A stretch of 64,000 nt of DNA from Pelodera strongyloides (lineage: Eukaryota > Nematoda > Chromadorea > Rhabditida > Rhabditidae), in the NCBI GenBank assembly GCA_036852015.1, contig JAANDG010000718.1, positions 1-64,000 of the forward strand, written 5' to 3'. Below, piece after piece: positions 24,601 through 36,112 of the stretch. A program made the position numbers and the translations under genes. Under the pieces are notes generated by a model. The model saw nothing but the letters and a program-made list of their open reading frames with translations, was not told where the DNA came from and did no database searches. Numbering within the stretch: the stretch's first letter is position 1; the number at the start of each line of letters is the position of its first letter.

Positions 24601-25000
24601 GGAGCAAGAAACCCGTGCAAATTGCCTTTATCACAGTGAATCGTATTTTGGTTCTCTTCCTCTCATTTTCGCTCGTGTTCACGCTTGTGGCGCTCTTTAT
24701 ACAAAGGTGAGACCCAAGTCAGCATTGGATTGTTTGATTAGAGTAAATTTTCGTTTAGCAATGAGACTGAAACGCATTAACGTAAAGCATGGAAAAACCC
24801 TATGGGAAGCAAACCAGCGTCTTTGCCGTTCCACTGCATTCACCACACTGCCGACTCCGTCTTTCGCTAAACTCACGCCTTTCAGGTTCAAGTTACGCCG
24901 CGTATACGCCGTGTGTCTTTTCGTGATCTACGCTGTGTTCCTTCTGATGGTGATATTAGCGGAAGCCAAAGTCTACCACTGGGGACCAATCGTTGAATAA
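18633..25000 (+). CDS. NCLX-type sodium/calcium exchanger (SLC8B1-like), 20 exons
   Basis: Cation/calcium antiporter of the CaCA superfamily; vertebrate NCLX exports Ca2+ from mitochondria, nematode relatives are the ncx-6 to ncx-10 group. Exons: 18633-18696, 18922-19041, 19368-19465, 19613-19744, 20547-20658, 20837-20898, 21098-21206, 21283-21359, 21545-21605, 21916-22035, 22238-22396, 22461-22508, 22589-22702, 22806-22930, 23203-23320, 23485-23609, 23916-24029, 24276-24399, 24556-24706, 24886-25000; all phases join, about 715 aa. Order: signal peptide (MRVSLLLLLFISLRLAAA), lumenal Cys segment RCNYVKSTDDC, alpha-1 GVTFMAFGNGSPD at 139-151, hydrophilic acidic loop about 255-430, alpha-2 ILGLTILAWSNSIGD at 587-601. 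Alpha-2 has Ser where Gly is usual before NSIGD. Exon 12's end is the least certain; the donor at 22,509 is the only one keeping phase. Introns hold MITEs and a CT microsatellite. Confidence 0.92.
19197..19316. mobile_element. Family B MITE in exchanger intron 2
   Basis: It begins AGCGAAACACCGGCCGG and ends CCGGCCGGTATTTCGCT followed by TTAA. The left flank is TTAT, one base off. Non-coding. Confidence 0.65.
19967..20512. mobile_element. TTAA-bounded long palindrome MITE in exchanger intron 4
   Basis: TTAA flanks both ends. The arms begin AGGGTGAGGTCCACCTCAGA and are near-perfect inverted copies over at least 140 bp (19,967 to about 20,100 against about 20,390-20,512). The spacer has no recognisable content. 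Short frames on either strand here are mirror images of each other. Confidence 0.75.
22963..23054. repeat. CT-rich microsatellite in exchanger intron 14
   Basis: Two runs of (CT)n, 22,963-23,003 and 23,037-23,054, separated by a unique stretch. They form an unusually long pyrimidine tract inside an intron. Confidence 0.9.
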
Positions 25001-25002
25001 AC
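24996..25002 (+). terminator. Possible polyadenylation signal overlapping the exchanger stop
   Basis: GAATAAAC places AATAAA across the TAA stop codon. Later AATAAA-like sites, such as near 25,480, could serve instead. Confidence 0.3.
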
Positions 25003-25913
25003 ACAGCTTTTAATAACTGTATAGAAAATGTGCCCCCTGTTAAAAGTTAAAACATTAGAGAAACAGAGAGATTTCACCTAATTTTGTCCAAACCTAGTGT
25101 ATATGTAGTTACTGTGTTTTTCTTTCTGCTTGAGCTTACACTGCGTGTTTATCTTTTTGTTTTATTGTAAAAATTCGCAAGTTGTTCCACATCTTTTCCG
25201 TAGATTGACATACATTTTTTTTTTTTTCGATTTTTTTAATTACACCCCTATTTTTTATTGTTTTGAACCGAGGATTGCTAGTAGGGGACCAATATTACAA
25301 ACAAACTCAATAACCATACTTTTCCATAATCACCGTCAATCGTTTACGTTTACAAAGTAGTTATGCATGGTGCTAAGCAATTACTGCTGGGAACAAATTC
25401 CCTTTCACAATGGGTTCATGTGGAGACAATTGCTCCTTTCGCTTCAGTTTATTGAAATTGTGAAGTAAAACTTTATGATAAATAAATACTTTATTGAAAC
25501 AGCGGAGGGTTGACTTTATATGCCGTCAACATAGTAATTGCAAAAGTAGTACAACACATTTTGTTATGTGTTATTTTGTCATTTATGACAAATGACAAGC
25601 TATGACAAGTAATGACACAGATTATTTGATTATTGCATCTAAGTCAGATAACATGACATCTTGTCCAATGAATATCTGGAACCATTCGAAGTCTTGACGG
25701 TCCACGGATCCATATTACATTCGATTTTATTCTGAAAATGATTTACAGCTTGGAACAACTTGTCATGTCATATAAGCTTTGTGTACGTTTTATTTGAATA
25801 CTAGTTGAAAAATTGTTCATTTAGTACACATACAACGAAAAGAGTCGAGGAGGGCACTCTGAATCAGAGGCCCGCGGTCACAAGTGTGAATCATGACTCA
25901 ACTCGCGCTCGCA
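25001..25913. other. 3' flank of the exchanger, no gene seen
   Basis: AT-rich DNA. A short run of TGACAA/TGACA repeats lies at 25,575-25,620. There is no coding evidence. Confidence 0.4.
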
Positions 25914-26715
25914 ACTCCGATTCAACTCCGAATCAACTCCGATTCAACCAACTCCGAATCAACTCCGAATCAACTCCGATTCAACCAACTCCGAATCAAC
26001 TCCGAATCAACTCCGAATCAACTCCGATTAAACTCCGAATCAACTCCGATTCAACTCCGAATCAACTCCGAATCAACTCCGAATCAACTCCGAATCAACT
26101 CCGATTCAACAACTCCGAATCAACTCCGAATCCGAATCAACTCCGAATCAACTCCGAATCAACCCCGAATCAACTCCGAATCAACCCCGATTCAACTCCG
26201 AATCAACTCCGAACAACTCCGATTCAACTCCGATTCAACTCCGAATCACCTCCGAATCAACTCCGATTCAACTCCGAATCAACTCCGATTCAACTCCGAA
26301 TCAACTCCGAATCAACTCCGATTCAACTCCGAATCAACTCCGATTCACCTCCGAATCAACTCCGATTCAACTCCGAATCAACTCCGATTCAACTCCGAAT
26401 CAACTCCAAATCAACTCCGAATCAACTCCAAATCAACTCCGATTCAACTCCGAATCAACTCCGAATCAACTCCGATTCAACTCCGAATCAACTCCGATTC
26501 AACTCCGAATCAACTCCGAATCAACTCCGATTCAACTCCGAATCAACTCCGATTCACCTCCGAATCAACTCCGATTCAACTCCGAATCAACTCCGATTCA
26601 ACTCCGAATCAACTCCGAATCAACTCCGATTCAACTCCGAATCAACTCCGATTCACCTCCGAATCAACTCCGATTCAACTCCGTTTCAACTCCGATTCAA
26701 CTCCGAATCAACTCA
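25914..26715. repeat. 11-bp satellite (CAACTCCGAWT), about 70 units
   Basis: The unit is CAACTCCGAAT or CAACTCCGATT, with rare variants (CACCTCCGAAT, CAACCCCGAAT, CAACTCCAAAT). The two main variants are interspersed and blocks of several units recur, giving a higher-order structure after about 26,330. Because 11 is not a multiple of 3, every plus-strand frame reads the same 11-residue cycle NSESTPNQLRI with Glu/Asp and Asn/Ile changes, and no stop arises. The two frames of about 310 codons here are therefore products of the repeat and not evidence of a gene. Confidence 0.9.
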
Positions 26716-27107
26716 TGCGACCCACAAAAATGGTTTTACATCCTAATAACTTAAACAATTTTGAACTAATAATGAGTATAAGGTCTGAAATAACTTATTC
26801 TATCTTTGGTTGCTAGGATGTTCGCAATTTTTGCTAACTTATCGGAGATTTCATTTCGCGTTATTGATGCTAAAATAACTAAAAAAACAACAACTATAAA
26901 ACTTCAAAACATTGTTTAACGTAAAAAAAACGACTTGTCAACTTCACACCTGTTGTTTTCTGTTAGTTTAGTGGGAACGAACGATATGTTGCAATACTAA
27001 TATTAAGTACTGAAAGTGGTCATATTTGTTCAAAATTTCAATTTAGGAATATTTATGATTGTTTTTGCTGTATTTTACTGCGCGAGTCACTCAGCTCATT
27101 TATATTA
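26716..27107. other. Intergenic DNA, no gene seen
   Basis: AT-rich, no recognisable structure. Confidence 0.4.
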
Positions 27108-27399
27108 GCCCGTATTCTCGCGTCACTGGTAGGCCTCCCAATTGGGAATGGCCTACCAGTGGGAGAAAAAGCGCTAATTCTGGTGTACTAGTATAGTAGG
27201 AGGCGCGGCGCATGTCGCGGTTTCCCAATTGGTAGCGGATTGGGAGGGCTGTTGCATGCATTAGGCCTACCAGAGGAGATTACCACTATTAGAGCCTACC
27301 ACTGGTAGGCCCCTCCCATTTTCAATATGGTAGACCGACCAGAGGAGATTGGGAATGACCTACCAAATTCCTTTCCCAAAGTGGCGCGAGAATACGGGC
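27108..27399. mobile_element. TA-flanked foldback element (GCCCGTATTCTCGCG ends)
   Basis: The dinucleotide TA stands outside both ends. Terminal inverted repeats are GCCCGTATTCTCGCG and its exact complement. The interior is a series of CTGGTAGGCC and GGCCTACCAG palindromes around CCCAATTGGGA. TA flanks suggest a Tc1/mariner-type or related MITE. Non-coding. Confidence 0.7.
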
Positions 27400-28135
27400 T
27401 ATTGACTCCACTCTACACTCCACCTGATTGTGAGACTAACAGAAAAACTCCCCCGTAACTCTGATCTTCAGGCTTTTTGACGACACTTTTTGATGACAAT
27501 AATTTGACGATTCTGTGTTTTCCGGCACGCAGTGCGCAAATGGTAGCCGCGTCCTCGGGAAAAGACATCACATTTGCATTGCAGAATTCGGGACACAAAG
27601 AAACCTCTTTTCTGAGTCTCGAAGCACCACAGTTAGTTTGATCCCCTTCCGAAGCACCACAGTTAGTTGATGCTTCGGCATTCGTTTATTGTTTCGGCCG
27701 TTTCGGGATTTGTCATCGATTGATTTTGTATATATTTGTATTCTCCGCGTGTTTATGGATACGTTGATTATCCAGTAGTTCAGTTTCAGGTAATTAGCAT
27801 ACATTTTGAAGTTTGAAGAAATTAACAAAACACTTTGCTTGCAAACTTCATTCATTTGCTAGCAATGTAAGCTAGCATTTGCTAGCCTATGGTATGGGTG
27901 TGTCGCTCTCCCAAAGATTCTATAAAAAAAAGATGTTTCGCAATCGGCGGTAAATTTTGAGGACAGCATCTGTCCTCACTCCACAACTATACTAGGATGT
28001 ACTTATATTCACCTGCATTGTTTTCTAAAAGACGGAAACTACGGTACTCCGGCCTTGCCAATATTGCATGCAACGTGCATTTCTAAGTACGTTTCAAAAT
28101 TTCGCCGCGCGCGCTGCGCTTTTGTGTGAGTTTAT
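27400..28135. other. Intergenic DNA, no gene seen
   Basis: Short frames only. A near-direct duplication of GAAGCACCACAGTTAGTT occurs at 27,620-27,667. Confidence 0.4.
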
Positions 28136-28426
28136 GGGGTTTCCATGTATGCGATTCGCACCTGTGAAAATGTCAAACCGCTGTCCATGTTCAAGTCATT
28201 TTACATGCATGTCAACTGCCTACCGTAACCCATGCGAATCGCACGTTTGACATGGTCCTGCAGCGAAAGTGTATCAGATCCATACTATTTGAAATAAAAC
28301 CGTACTATTTTGAAATAGATCCATACTAGATCCAAAATCGCTGCGGGACCATGTCATTTACATCGACTCGAACATGGACAGCGGTTTGACATTTTCGCAG
28401 GTGCGAATCGCATACATGGAAACCCC
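28136..28426. mobile_element. Inverted-repeat element with 62-bp arms
   Basis: The arms at 28,136-28,198 and 28,365-28,426 begin GGGGTTTCCATGTATGCGAT and pair almost perfectly. An inner pair, CATGGTCCTGCAGCGA against TCGCTGCGGGACCATG, continues the stem. The loop holds repeats of ATCCATACTA. Probably a foldback MITE; no target duplication was fixed. Confidence 0.6.
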
Positions 28427-31400
28427 ATTACTTGAGAAAACTGTTCCCCATATAACTATTTGATATGTTTCCTTTTTCTTGTTCACATCACGCCCTGGAT
28501 TGCCGGTGCACATAAGTAGAGCGTACTTGCTCATCCGTGCTGAACTACTAATGATGGGCTTTTCGTTGCGAGTCGCTAAGTTTTCGCGACATCGCTGAAC
28601 ATTCATACCCATTGTGTTACGTTTTCATACCCCAGTGTGACACTACACATTCAGCGATGCGGAATCTTTGGCGTAGGGAATTTTTGCAGAAATTTGTAAA
28701 CCTGTCTCTTTTAAAACATGACTTGGCTCAAAAATTGACCTTTACAGTCTTTTACATTCGGTTCCATATGGAGGCGAAGAATTGTGTGGATATTCCATCG
28801 TGGGTTCGGTTGGAGTTTTTCAAGGCGGATCGGCGAGTCCTCTTTTCTGTTTATGCATGTAGGTTGAAATTTTTGCTCTATATTAAGCATTCATACGCTA
28901 GGATTTTCGAGTATAGTATCATTCTCGACATTTTAACTTGCGATTTCACTCGCACTGAAGCAAGTGTTGTTTGTTAGATAATTTGTATTTTGCTTTGCAT
29001 CAGCATCAGCAATTATTTAATTATTAGTTTTAGATTCGATATCTTCTTTACGACAGTTGCTAAATGTTTTTTTTTTTAAGATTCCGACTAATCTGTTTCG
29101 TCTGTTTGCATTTTCCCATTTTCATCTTTTCTTAATACTTGAGTTGTATAAGTTGTTTGGAGTGTTCCGTTGTTGATTTTGTGTTTGTGCGACAATCTGT
29201 GGTTTGTTACAAGTTTGCTTAAGCTTTAGGATGCATGTTTGGTATGTGTTAATGGTAACGCTGCTATTTCAGGTAAAATAAGTTTCGAACTCGTCAGGTT
29301 GTCTCCTGCTCTCTTGGCCGTTGCTCCCTTTTAACCTGCCGTTTCGTGTGCAGTCTGGTTTGGATGCGGAAATACTTGTGTGATTTTTTCTTTGGGTTAT
29401 TTGCATATACCTTTGTTTTTCCTAGTTAGATCTAAATCCAAATCTTAGCGCCTCTTACCGTAGTTACACCCTGTTAGCCTTTTCATCAGCTTGCGGGTTT
29501 GCGGAGATCTAGGTATGCAAAAATATTGATTTCATTTCAATTACATGGTAAACTGTCAAATGGTCTTTTTTTTCAGGTCAACGCGAATTTGATCTTTATG
29601 AACGCTCCTCTTCCTGCTTCCTGTAAGATCCTACAGTACGCCCGTACGCTTACTCCGAGTTATCAATTCCGCCGAAATTTGTTGCCCTTTTGTAAGTCTT
29701 TAGTCCATAAGTGTTGTTTTCGTATGATTGTAAGACTGGTTCTTATGATAGTTTAGGGCCTAATTATGCACACTGTCTAGTCTCCTTTGTGACAGCTTGC
29801 CAAGCAACAACTTGGCATTTCATGCAGGGGCACATGACAAAACATGAGGTAGAGATTCATTCCGAATTACTGCTTTATTTTCAGGTTTTTGTGTCTGTGC
29901 ATCTTGTTGGTTTGTGGCGTCTTCACCTCCAAATGGCGTCGTCTTGCTTGCGAAGGCCGAGATCAGCTTCTGATCCAGAATCCTTTTGTTGGGACGAAAT
30001 AGGATTGTTGAATCGTGTGATTTGGTAAGATTTTCATTCGTTTACCTTATTGTGTTTATCTAGTTCTTCAAATACCTGTTGAACAAGCGCTCGGGTTTGC
30101 CGGACAAAAAATGGCACAACTTGAAGATAACATAGTATAATTTCGATGCGTAACATTGGGTAAATAACACCGTGTTTAACGCACACATATATATGAAATT
30201 AAATTTCCCGGATTTGATAGAAAGCCTAACCGGTACATGATCGGAATGATGTCAGTTTGTTTCACCAACTAGCATATAATTTGCAATGGTGTACCGTATA
30301 TGGTCAGACCAACGCAACCGTAGATGGTCGCATTTTACACGTTGGTTTATGCCCAGAAATATACCAGAAATATACAATAATTTGTTGATTCGTGCAAGAA
30401 ATCTTTACTCAGCGAAGGCAAAAATAATAGAGTCGCCAATAAATCTTGTTTTTCAGGTCTTTTTCTCCTCGTTTCGAAAGCTTACGGTTCTACTGTCAAT
30501 TTCGCTATTTGATGGATGGTTACACGCGTACAGATGGTTTTTGGTAAGTTTTGCTCACCTTTTTTCGTTAAGCTGGCGGCTGCGATTATTTCTGTTTCGA
30601 ATGTGGCCGGGCTTTAATGTGTGTCTAGACACTAGACAGTTCCATTATTTTGTCACTCATTAGTTTGTCACCTCATTGGAAGTAATTGTAGTAAAAGATT
30701 AAGGTCCAAATCGGAACTATCTTGTAGCACCCTCGCGCTCGCCCTCCCGGGTTTCGTTGCGCGCTCACACTTTCTTTTGGAGTGTAGGGTCTGTAACAAT
30801 TATTTTGGTTTGAGGACTGTTGTTAACCAATAGTGGTTAGGAATTTAGATGAAATGTTCCTGTCGAAACGATTTGGAGTCGGGTTTTCCTTTCGTCTCCT
30901 ATGGCAATTTGCAGCTGTCGTACTTGCGGCATTGATAGTTTGGCCTCCTGTCGATTGTTACCGAAAGTCTGGTAAGGACGATTTCACATTGTTTTATTAT
31001 AGATTGTGTCATTTGCTTAGAAATATCATGTTTCAACTTTGCAATCAATAAAGTTGCTTCGAAAGCCACATCCCTGGAACTGTAATACAACAATACCATG
31101 TTATGTTTACTGTATCTACGATTGTAAAAAGGGTGTGCTTGTTAATTATCTAATTTCTCCAATTTGCAGATAGTACAACGGTTGCACTAACACTATTGCA
31201 CACAGTGCGCCATCTTCTCCTTTGGCCTTCTAACTACTATGCGTATCGATTTGCTTGGACGGCAATCGAACATTGAGGGATTGAGAATACATGGATACTG
31301 TTGGACTGGTACGAAAATTGGATGATATTTTAGTTTACTGTAACAACTTCTAACTAGCTTGCATTTTCTTTAAATTTAAAAAAGTGCCAACCAAAAAAAA

Positions 31401-34082
31401 CAAGCATAACTTGAACAAGAAATGCCTTGGTTAGTCGTGCGCAGAAAGGTGATAAAAGAACACTTTTATTAAACTTTGATATTCAGGTTCTGTTGCTTCG
31501 GACAGTTGTTGTTCTACCAAGTCGGCTAACCTCTTTCGGTCAACTTTTTGTGCGTGCTGTGCGCGATGATTTCTGCACAGATGTTTGTGGGTGATTGGTA
31601 AGACTGAAGCCCCCCAAGCTTCTGATAATTTCTGGGGCTCTTTTTGAATCGTTCTATATTCTAAGAGGTTTACTTTGACGCCGATCGGGCACTCAATCAT
31701 GCAGTTAGTAGGGTAAGAAGGGTAGTATTATTTGTAGTTAGTAGTTAGAATAGACTAGATACCTGCTACTGTCTGTGTTGTCATTTACTGCAGCGAGTAG
31801 CCTTATCACAGGTAGCTGAAAACATTGCGTAGGATGCTGCCGTAGAGCTAGACATTACTGTGCGAGATTTATGGCCACGCGCCACGCGCCACGCACCGGA
31901 AATGTAAATGTTTCGAAATTGTATGCGGTAGGGTAGAAAAGTGGATGTGGATTTCACTGAAAATGTAGGGTATTTTTAAGCAATAATAGGCGTGTCTGTG
32001 TCGGTAGTCGGGCACTCTGTCACTGACATTTTAAAAACTAATTTTCCATAGCTCCGTCAAAATTATGGGAATGAAAGCCTAGTCTTGGCTTGGCTTTGGC
32101 AGGTAACCATTTTATATGTTAAGTTTTTATGGAGGGCCACGACTTTTTCATAGAGCTCTATTTGTTCTGTAGTGGCACACACTTAAAATGTGGTCTAATT
32201 GCTCTTCTAATCTTATTTAACTAGTCGTGTGCATTGTATCGTGCTAGAGGTAAAGATGTTCTAGGCGAAGATGAAGACTGCTAGACTGCTCGAGGACGTG
32301 AACCCCTACCCTAGGCGGCACTAGAGTGTATATTTTGGCTGGACTCCAAGCGTTGCCAAGATGCCAAGTTTGTAAGCCATACTTTTTTTAACTTTAGGCT
32401 TTACATAATTTACATTATTGCGTTCGGTTTTGGAACATTTATTGTATTTACCCTCAAAACTTCCGATTGCAACGAATATGTAGGTATCAATTAAATGTTT
32501 ATGGATTCAGCCCATTTCTGCTGGTATTTGGATATGCTGTGGATATGCGCCAAGAAAGGAAATTTGCTGGAACTTTTCGTCGTGTTGGACCATCAGCTGT
32601 GTGGTTGTTAAACCTAGTGCCAGTGTTAGGCTCAGAGTGGTATGATTTTGCATTTACAAAAGTTTGTATATTTGTTTTAAATAATGAATCCTACCGTGCC
32701 CGTTTCATTCTTACTCACTTTCTTACTCTTTCTCTTTTCTGTGAATTCACTAGTTCTAATGTGTGGACTTGCGTGATTTTTTTCTTTTAAACTATTTCTC
32801 GACCTTTGGCTCTTTGCCGTTTTGTATACTGGTTTCGTGGTTTCCCAGCTTCTGCTTAGAGCGCCATAGACTCGTTGTGTGACGTTACATTTTTTACTTT
32901 GGTAACTTACTGTTTTATAGCATGGATCTTCCGTTTAAAAAAGACCGTCTTATTGTTTGTCTAATTTAATTCCGTTACTTTGCAGTGATGACTCCTACCG
33001 TGCCTCTTAACCCAGTACCTCTTTCTCATCTTGGACTTCTCCCCTGTGTAAGTGACTGTGGGCGACCCTCGACCAATGGATGGAATTGAGCCACTAGTCG
33101 GATCAGGAATTGTATGTTTGGTACGGTAGTTGGTAGTTCTATAATTACTAATTGTCTTACAAGCTCGTGTAGCAAAGTATTTAGCAAAGTAGCGAAGTTT
33201 TTTGCGCAACTTGCAGCCCACCTATGTGATGTTAGAGCGGAGGCCGTTTTCACCAACATTTATCTGTCAACAATTTTTGACCTTCAAAAAGATACTTAGA
33301 TTAAGTAAATTTATGACTGAAGTACGCTGAAACACGCTTTTTGATGGATTTTACCAACAACAGCTAAGTATGGGATTTATTTGCCAAACCTTGTAAACAA
33401 TGAAAATAGTGAAGTACCGAGATACTTGTCAAAGAGGTACTTAACCTAAGTAGCTTTTTGACAGAAGTAAATATTTGTGAAACCGGAAGTGCCGCGCGCT
33501 TTTGATTGAAGTACCCTGTTTGGCAGAAGTAAAGTTTGGTGAAAAGGTCTCTGTACATTATGGAACTGGTGGTGGTGGCTGATAATGTTAAATAGATGCG
33601 ACCCTGTTTTAGCTAATTTCCTTAATTTTCAGACTGTTGTTGAAGTTCCCTGCGCCTGCGCTACAACGCGTACTCGACTCTCTTTGTGACCGTTGTGCTG
33701 TGTTTTGATTATTTGGGCCAATCAAGCACATCAGGAACCATTGAGAATTTGGATGCACCAAGGTACGGTAACTTTAAACTTTGACGCTTTAACCCTTTTG
33801 GGGAGCATTTCACTTGTCAACTAGCCCTTCTTTAACGAGTTTATGCAGTTAAACAAATGAAAACGTCGCCTAACTAAGTAAGAATACATGTTCGAGACAT
33901 TATGCTGCTCCCTTTCCTAGAAGTAGAGTAACGTAGTATGTAGTATTGATTAAGTGTTAAAGCGTAACTTACAGAAACGTTTGTGATCGACCAAGGGAAC
34001 CGTCATGGCATAGCTTCGACACTTCGTTAAACTTTGGACGGTCATTTGTGGTGGAGGACGTTAATTGACTCCTTGTTTCTAT
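28427..34082 (+). other. Series of exon-like islands without a conserved frame (group 1)
   Basis: Several 80-170 nt islands sit between a TTTCAG/TTTAG/TTGCAG acceptor and a GTAAG/GTACG-type donor: 29885-30024, 30457-30543, 30849-30971, about 31171-31308, 31487-31597, about 32480-32640, 32992-33049 and 33632-33767. Some have one frame open throughout (30849-30971 encodes a signal-like FRLLWQFAAVVLAALIVW; about 32480-32640 is open with GFSPFLLVFGY). Others have stops in all frames, and no frame joins adjacent islands. This fits a spliced long non-coding RNA, a decayed gene, or a fast-evolving gene with missed exons. No function is assigned. Confidence 0.35.
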
Positions 34083-34226
34083 AGAAAATAATAATAAAAA
34101 AAAGAAAAAATTATAAAGAAAAGAAAAAAATATATAAAAAAAAAGAAAACAAATTATATAAAAAAAAAAGAAAAAAAAATATATATATATAAAAAGAAAA
34201 AAAAAAGAAAGAAAAAGAAAAAAAGA
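34083..34226. repeat. A/G low-complexity tract
   Basis: About 145 bases of AAAAGAAAAAA with TATA interruptions. Confidence 0.9.
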
Positions 34227-35980
34227 TTATTGTCCACTGTTTTTTTAAGGTGTCCTTAAATTTTGAAGATTAATGAAAACCATGGTAAGGCAATATGAGT
34301 GTGAGCCCTGTTAGCGGATGATGTGAAATAACAGTTGGTTTTCATAGGTCTATTCTTTATTCCCAGTTGGTTCTGGTTTGTTTAAATACCTCTTTTCGCA
34401 TTCTTAGTTTTCTCTTTTGATAAGTCTCTGGTTGATTTTGAGATTAGCCTGTGCTTTTGACCGTATATTACTAATTGTGTTTTAAGTTTTCTTACCTTAC
34501 TCACTTACTGTAGGCCAGTGAGAAGGACCTAGCCATTATTTGCCTTGGTTTTGTATTAGTGACCTTAGGTCTTTATTACTTCTTCTCTGGTTTCCTGAAG
34601 TCTCTTTACTCTGAAATTGACTTTCTCGTTTTTCTCAGTGTCTAAATGTCTGTCCGTTTGTCCGTCCATCTATTTGTATGTGTGTCCGTCCGTCTGAACC
34701 TGCTCTTCCGACAATTCTGAAGTGAAGACGTGGAGATAACCTATTGGTTTGCGGTGGGTTTTCATTTGATATGATTTATGCGTCTGTCATTTGTCCTCGC
34801 ATGGTATCCTGAGCTTGTCAGGGATTTGAATACATTATTGTGTCGTGGTTCTACTGCATAAACTACCTACTTTAGGTTGCAATTGTTCCTGCGCCGACAA
34901 ACTGAGAAGTCAAGCAAAGCCATCGGAAGTGCCTGTTCCAATGAATTCTTCGTCTCTGCCAAGCTGATGTAGGTACGATTGTTATATAATTGCTCCCATT
35001 TTTGGGTGTTTATATAGTCTTTGTAGAGTGTTATTCGCGTCGTTGTAATGTGTTATTCGCGTCGTTGTAAAGTGTTATTTGCGTCACTGTAAAGTGGAAA
35101 GTGTTTTATAGTTTTCTGTAGGCTACTCACCGGAGCTGTGTTCCGACTGTTCCGAGATTCCCGTGCCCCAGGGATCTTGAACCTGAACCTTTCGATTGCC
35201 AACTGATGCCTGCTCATTGGACTTTCTCTTCAGCATCTCCAAACTTCACTCTCTGTCTCGCTGTGCTTCTGCTGCGCAAAGACGTAGGTGAGAAGTGAGA
35301 ATTTGACCGTTCATCAAAGATTGATTGAGTAGCGCGCAAGCGCGCTGAGCCAGAGTGTGCATGACACGGGGGGAACTTTTCCGATTGCATTAAAGTCAGT
35401 TGAAAAAAATAATGTATGTGTTTTAGTTAGTGAATTTGTTTTGTTTGCAAAACATTAGTTTTCATGAAGTGAGGAACGAGCGAAATGAAAATAAGTTCTT
35501 TTGCCTTATGAGCTTCGATTGAGCTCTTTTATAGCATGCGGCACAATTTATTCTAATTGAACTTCCGTAAAGTGAGTTCTAACTCACACTACAGTTACTC
35601 TTTTATATAGTAAGATGAACACTCCCAACAGTGCAAACGTTTTCTAGATCGGAATTGGATGGAAAAGTTTTTTGTTTTAATAATTATACAATTCAGGTGA
35701 AACATCATGGTCACGCGGATCATCGATGTTCGTGGACTAGGTTACAAAGCTCGTTTTCTACTTGAACTTACAGGACTGAGTTCGACTTTCGACTGTAGGA
35801 TGCACATAAAATGGTTGGACATTTATATGTTTCATACTCTTAAGACATCATTTTGCCATCAGTATACACATGTGTATTTTATTTTAGCTTCACTCTGATG
35901 TACTCACCTTCTAGTAAGATATTACTGATCAAATTGCTTGTTGATTATGATGTAGCGATTGGTTATAACTCAGGTCACAC
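34227..35980. other. Spacer with two exon-like islands and a 22-bp triplicate
   Basis: Exon-like islands: about 34877-34974 and 35121-35288, each with an acceptor and a GTACG or GTGAG donor but no continuous frame. A 22-bp unit beginning GTGTTATTCGCGTCGTTGTA is repeated three times at 35,029-35,095. A second copy of the GTTACTCTTTTATATA motif (see 3166) is at about 35,595. No conserved gene. Confidence 0.35.
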
Positions 35981-35984
35981 TTGG

Positions 35985-36112
35985 CATGCATGCTGTCAAT
36001 TAAAAAACATGCATGCCGCATCCAAATGGCATGCATGCAGTCATGATGACTGCATGCATGCCAAATATCAAAAAGCATGCATGCCGCATCCATCTTATGC
36101 ACGGTGCCGTAA
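35985..36112. repeat. Palindromic GCATGCATGC cluster
   Basis: Four GCATGCATGC blocks lie within 130 bp. At the centre, 36,027-36,063 is an 18-bp perfect inverted pair around a single G. A related cluster (CGCATGCATGCGG, GGCATGCATGAC) lies at 38,030-38,135. The frame 35,853-36,299 that crosses it is not credible as a gene. Confidence 0.6.

Noticed and set aside
25805..26816. Two overlapping open frames of more than 300 codons rich in NSESTPNQLRI
   Set aside because: They arise inevitably from an 11-bp repeat without stop codons; all plus frames read the same cycle and no start, splice or domain evidence exists.
32480..32640. Retroelement integrase fragment (GFSPFLLVFGY)
   Set aside because: The match is only to a short, loosely conserved motif; no DDE core or neighbouring retroelement sequence was seen.
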